Notes under the pieces: model-generated | Database searches by the model: none | Seen by the model: the letters and a program-made list of their open reading frames with translations, nothing else | What the model was told of the DNA's origin: nothing | In this document: positions 8,978 to 10,336 of the stretch, in pieces | Position numbering within the stretch: the first letter of the stretch is position 1 | Layout: every line of letters starts with the position of its first letter | NCBI GenBank assembly: GCA_002428895.1 | Contig: DIYC01000174.1 | Location: 8,489 to 18,824, forward strand | Direction: 5' to 3' | DNA length: 10,336 nucleotides | Source: Burkholderiales bacterium UBA6064 | GTDB lineage: Bacteria; Pseudomonadota; Gammaproteobacteria; Burkholderiales; Burkholderiaceae_B | Position numbers and translations under genes: made by a program

Positions 8978-9723
8978 TCGCTGGATTTTGGCACGACAGT
9001 CGTTTGATGTCACTGATTGCAGGGTTATTTACCTTAGCCTCTGTGATGATTTTATCCATTGCATTTGTAAATTGGTTAATTCACAGACCGATGTTTGATC
9101 TGCGCCAAATGATCTTAGATGATCAAAGTGATCCCATCAATACCGTAAGCTTTCAAAATCAAGTGTTACCAAGAATTAAAGGTGGTTTTTTTTCGATCGA
9201 CTTGCAAGAAGTGCGGCAAATCGTGGAAGGTCAATCCTGGGTTCGTAAAGCAGTTATTCAGCGGTCATGGCCCAATGCATTACGTATCAAAATAGAAGCA
9301 CATAAACCACTGGCGTTTTGGGGAGATGGCCGTTTAGTGAATACTTACGGCGAAGTGTTTGTGGCCAATTTAGCAGAAGCTACAGCACAGCGACAATTAG
9401 CCAAATTAGAAGGGCCAGCGGGTAGCGAATTGTTGGTCTCTAAAATGTATGTGGATGCAGGTCGAAGTCTGGCACAAATTGGGTTACATCCAGTTAAAGT
9501 ATTGCTTTCTGATCGTTACGGTTGGACTTTTGAAACGATGAATGGAATTCGAATTGAGCTTGGCAGGGAGCAGCAAGAATTAGGAATCGAAGACAAGCTT
9601 GTTCGTTTAAAGCGAGTTTTTGGGTCGTTAAAGCAGCATTTAATGGAACAGATTGAAGTGATCGATATGCGCTACCCGCGTGGCTTAGCAATAAAAGGTA
9701 AGCGTATTCAAGAAGCAAGTTAA
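8974..9723 (+). CDS. ftsQ: FtsQ, divisome scaffold protein
   Basis: FtsQ (249 aa; E. coli is 276) is a bitopic inner-membrane protein. It recruits FtsB and FtsL, and through them FtsW and FtsI, to the division site. A short cytoplasmic N-terminus is followed by one membrane segment at about 12-36. The POTRA-type domain spans about 40-110 and includes GGFFSIDLQEVR (70-81), WVRKAVIQRSWPNALRIKI (89-107) and EAHKPLAFWGDGRLVNTYGEVF (108-129). The beta domain carries LEGPAGSE (145-152) and DRYGWTFETMNGIRIELGR (180-198), and ends with VIDMRYPRGLAIK (229-241). The pattern matches betaproteobacterial FtsQ as I recall it. The start overlaps the ddlB stop as ATGA, with AAGGA at 8961-8965. The 8-T run at 9186-9193, coding GGFFS, is the longest homopolymer I noticed in the window. 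Confidence 0.94.
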   Translation: MIAGFWHDSRLMSLIAGLFTLASVMILSIAFVNWLIHRPMFDLRQMILDDQSDPINTVSFQNQVLPRIKGGFFSIDLQEVRQIVEGQSWVRKAVIQRSWPNALRIKIEAHKPLAFWGDGRLVNTYGEVFVANLAEATAQRQLAKLEGPAGSELLVSKMYVDAGRSLAQIGLHPVKVLLSDRYGWTFETMNGIRIELGREQQELGIEDKLVRLKRVFGSLKQHLMEQIEVIDMRYPRGLAIKGKRIQEAS

Positions 9724-9757
9724 CTTTATTTATAACACTAAAAAATATTTGGGCAGA
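9724..9757 (+). other. ftsQ-ftsA intergenic spacer with weak ribosome site
   Basis: This 34-base AT-rich spacer is the only real gap between genes in the window. It contains TATAAC (9731-9736), an A5/A6 run, and a GGGC (9751-9754) that lies only three bases from the ftsA ATG, too close for an ideal Shine-Dalgarno. A -10-like reading of TATAAC pairs with TTCAAG at 9707-9712 with an 18-base gap, but the -35 match is poor, so I do not call a promoter. The visible effect is that ftsA is not translationally coupled to ftsQ by overlap, unlike most other junctions here. No hairpin or terminator is evident. Confidence 0.5.
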
Positions 9758-10336
9758 ATGAGCAAAGAGCCAAAAAATTTGATTGTTGGGTTAGACATTG
9801 GAACCTCTAAAGTGGTTGCTATGGTCGCCGAAGTTTTTTCTGATGGGCGATTCGAAGTGATCGGTATTGCACAGCATGAGTCACGCGGATTAAAAAAAGG
9901 CGTTGTCATCAACATAGAAGCCACCGTTAAATCCATTCAAGCAGTACTTGAAGAAGCTGAGCTGATGGCTGACTGTAAAATTAGGACGGTTCTCACTGGA
10001 ATTGCAGGCAGCCATATACGAAGTTTTAATTCTTCAGGTATGGTTGCGATTAAAGATCGAGAAGTAAGTCCCGCCGACGTGGCTCGTGTGATAGAGACGG
10101 CTAAGGCTGTTAACATTCCAACGGATCAACAAATATTACACGTGTTGCCGCAAGAGTTTATAGTGGATGGCCAAGAAGATGTGCGTGAGCCGTTAGGTAT
10201 GAGCGGAGTTCGTTTAGAAACTCGAGTGCATATTGTTACTGGCGCGGTTTCTGCTGCACAAAACATTATTAAATGTGTTCGGCGCTGTGGTCTTGAAGTA
10301 CAAGACTTAATGTTGCAACCATTGGCTTCAAGTATG
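9758..10336 (+). CDS. ftsA: FtsA, cell division protein (5' part only)
   Basis: Partial gene: the first 193 codons, open to the window end. FtsA is an actin-like ATPase that polymerises on the inner membrane, tethers FtsZ and signals to later divisome proteins. The ATP-binding phosphate-1 segment is GLDIGTSKVV (11-20), in subdomain 1A. Subdomain 1C covers about 82-165, with GIAGSHIRSF (81-90), SGMVAIKDREVSPADVARV (93-111), HVLPQEFIVDG (128-138), EPLGMSGVRLE (144-154) and TRVHIVTG (155-162). The chain returns to 1A with AQNIIKCVRRCGL. The ATP-binding 2A/2B domains and the amphipathic C-terminal membrane anchor lie beyond the window. The usual next gene is ftsZ. The ATG follows a 34-base spacer and lacks a well-placed Shine-Dalgarno. 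A TTG three codons upstream (9749) is an in-frame alternative but has no better site. Confidence 0.95.
   Translation, partial: MSKEPKNLIVGLDIGTSKVVAMVAEVFSDGRFEVIGIAQHESRGLKKGVVINIEATVKSIQAVLEEAELMADCKIRTVLTGIAGSHIRSFNSSGMVAIKDREVSPADVARVIETAKAVNIPTDQQILHVLPQEFIVDGQEDVREPLGMSGVRLETRVHIVTGAVSAAQNIIKCVRRCGLEVQDLMLQPLASSM

Noticed and set aside
9707..9736. Possible promoter ahead of ftsA (TTCAAG, 18 bases, TATAAC)
   Set aside because: The -35 element matches the sigma-70 consensus at only about three of six positions, and AT-rich spacers produce TATAAC-like strings by chance. Transcript start mapping would be needed to call it.
1..10336. Search for tRNA, CRISPR, insertion sequences, terminators, riboswitches or inserted cargo genes
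   Set aside because: Coding sequence fills all but about 38 bases of the window. None of these features, and no unexplained gap, was found by eye.

Overview
This window is a stretch of the division and cell wall (dcw) gene cluster. All ten genes are on the + strand and packed almost end to end: 'murE (3' end only) - murF - mraY - murD - ftsW - murG - murC - ddlB - ftsQ - ftsA' (5' part only). I found no mobile element, RNA gene, CRISPR array, cargo gene or unrecognised ORF. Base composition looks AT-leaning (about 43% GC in a line I counted), and codon use looks even throughout, so nothing suggests recent transfer.

The protein sequences point to a betaproteobacterium, most likely of Burkholderiales type, with lower GC than the familiar members. 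Five features support this. MurF carries a [10 protein letters not shown] segment. MraY has an extra loop before a segment reading SYPLGVWGF. MurD is long (489 aa). FtsW has MVYSATIALPES after its first membrane segment. FtsQ has the WGDGRLVN / GEVF / GPAGSE pattern. These comparisons are from memory of the families, so genus is not resolved.

Layout: 1-278 is the end of murE and 275-1675 is murF (UDP-MurNAc-pentapeptide completion). 1665-2819 is mraY (lipid I synthesis). 2824-4293 is murD (D-Glu addition). 4287-5558 is ftsW (septal glycan polymerase). 5555-6631 is murG (lipid II synthesis). 6621-8021 is murC (L-Ala addition) and 8018-8977 is ddlB (D-Ala-D-Ala supply). 8974-9723 is ftsQ (divisome scaffold) and 9758-10336 is the start of ftsA (FtsZ membrane anchor). 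Junctions are 4-, 11- or 7-base overlaps or a 4-base gap, which implies one co-transcribed, translationally coupled unit. The only real break is 34 AT-rich bases before ftsA. No stretch over 300 bases lacks a gene.

Together the genes cover cytoplasmic precursor assembly (MurC, D, E, F with Ddl), the membrane steps (MraY, MurG), septal polymerisation (FtsW) and divisome assembly (FtsQ, FtsA). I see no new biological system here. The points worth a second look are residue-level departures from the E. coli enzymes: MurF lacks the carbamylated lysine, MurE has SNPR for DNPR, and MurD has GGLGKG for GGDGKG. The weak ftsA translation start is also worth checking.
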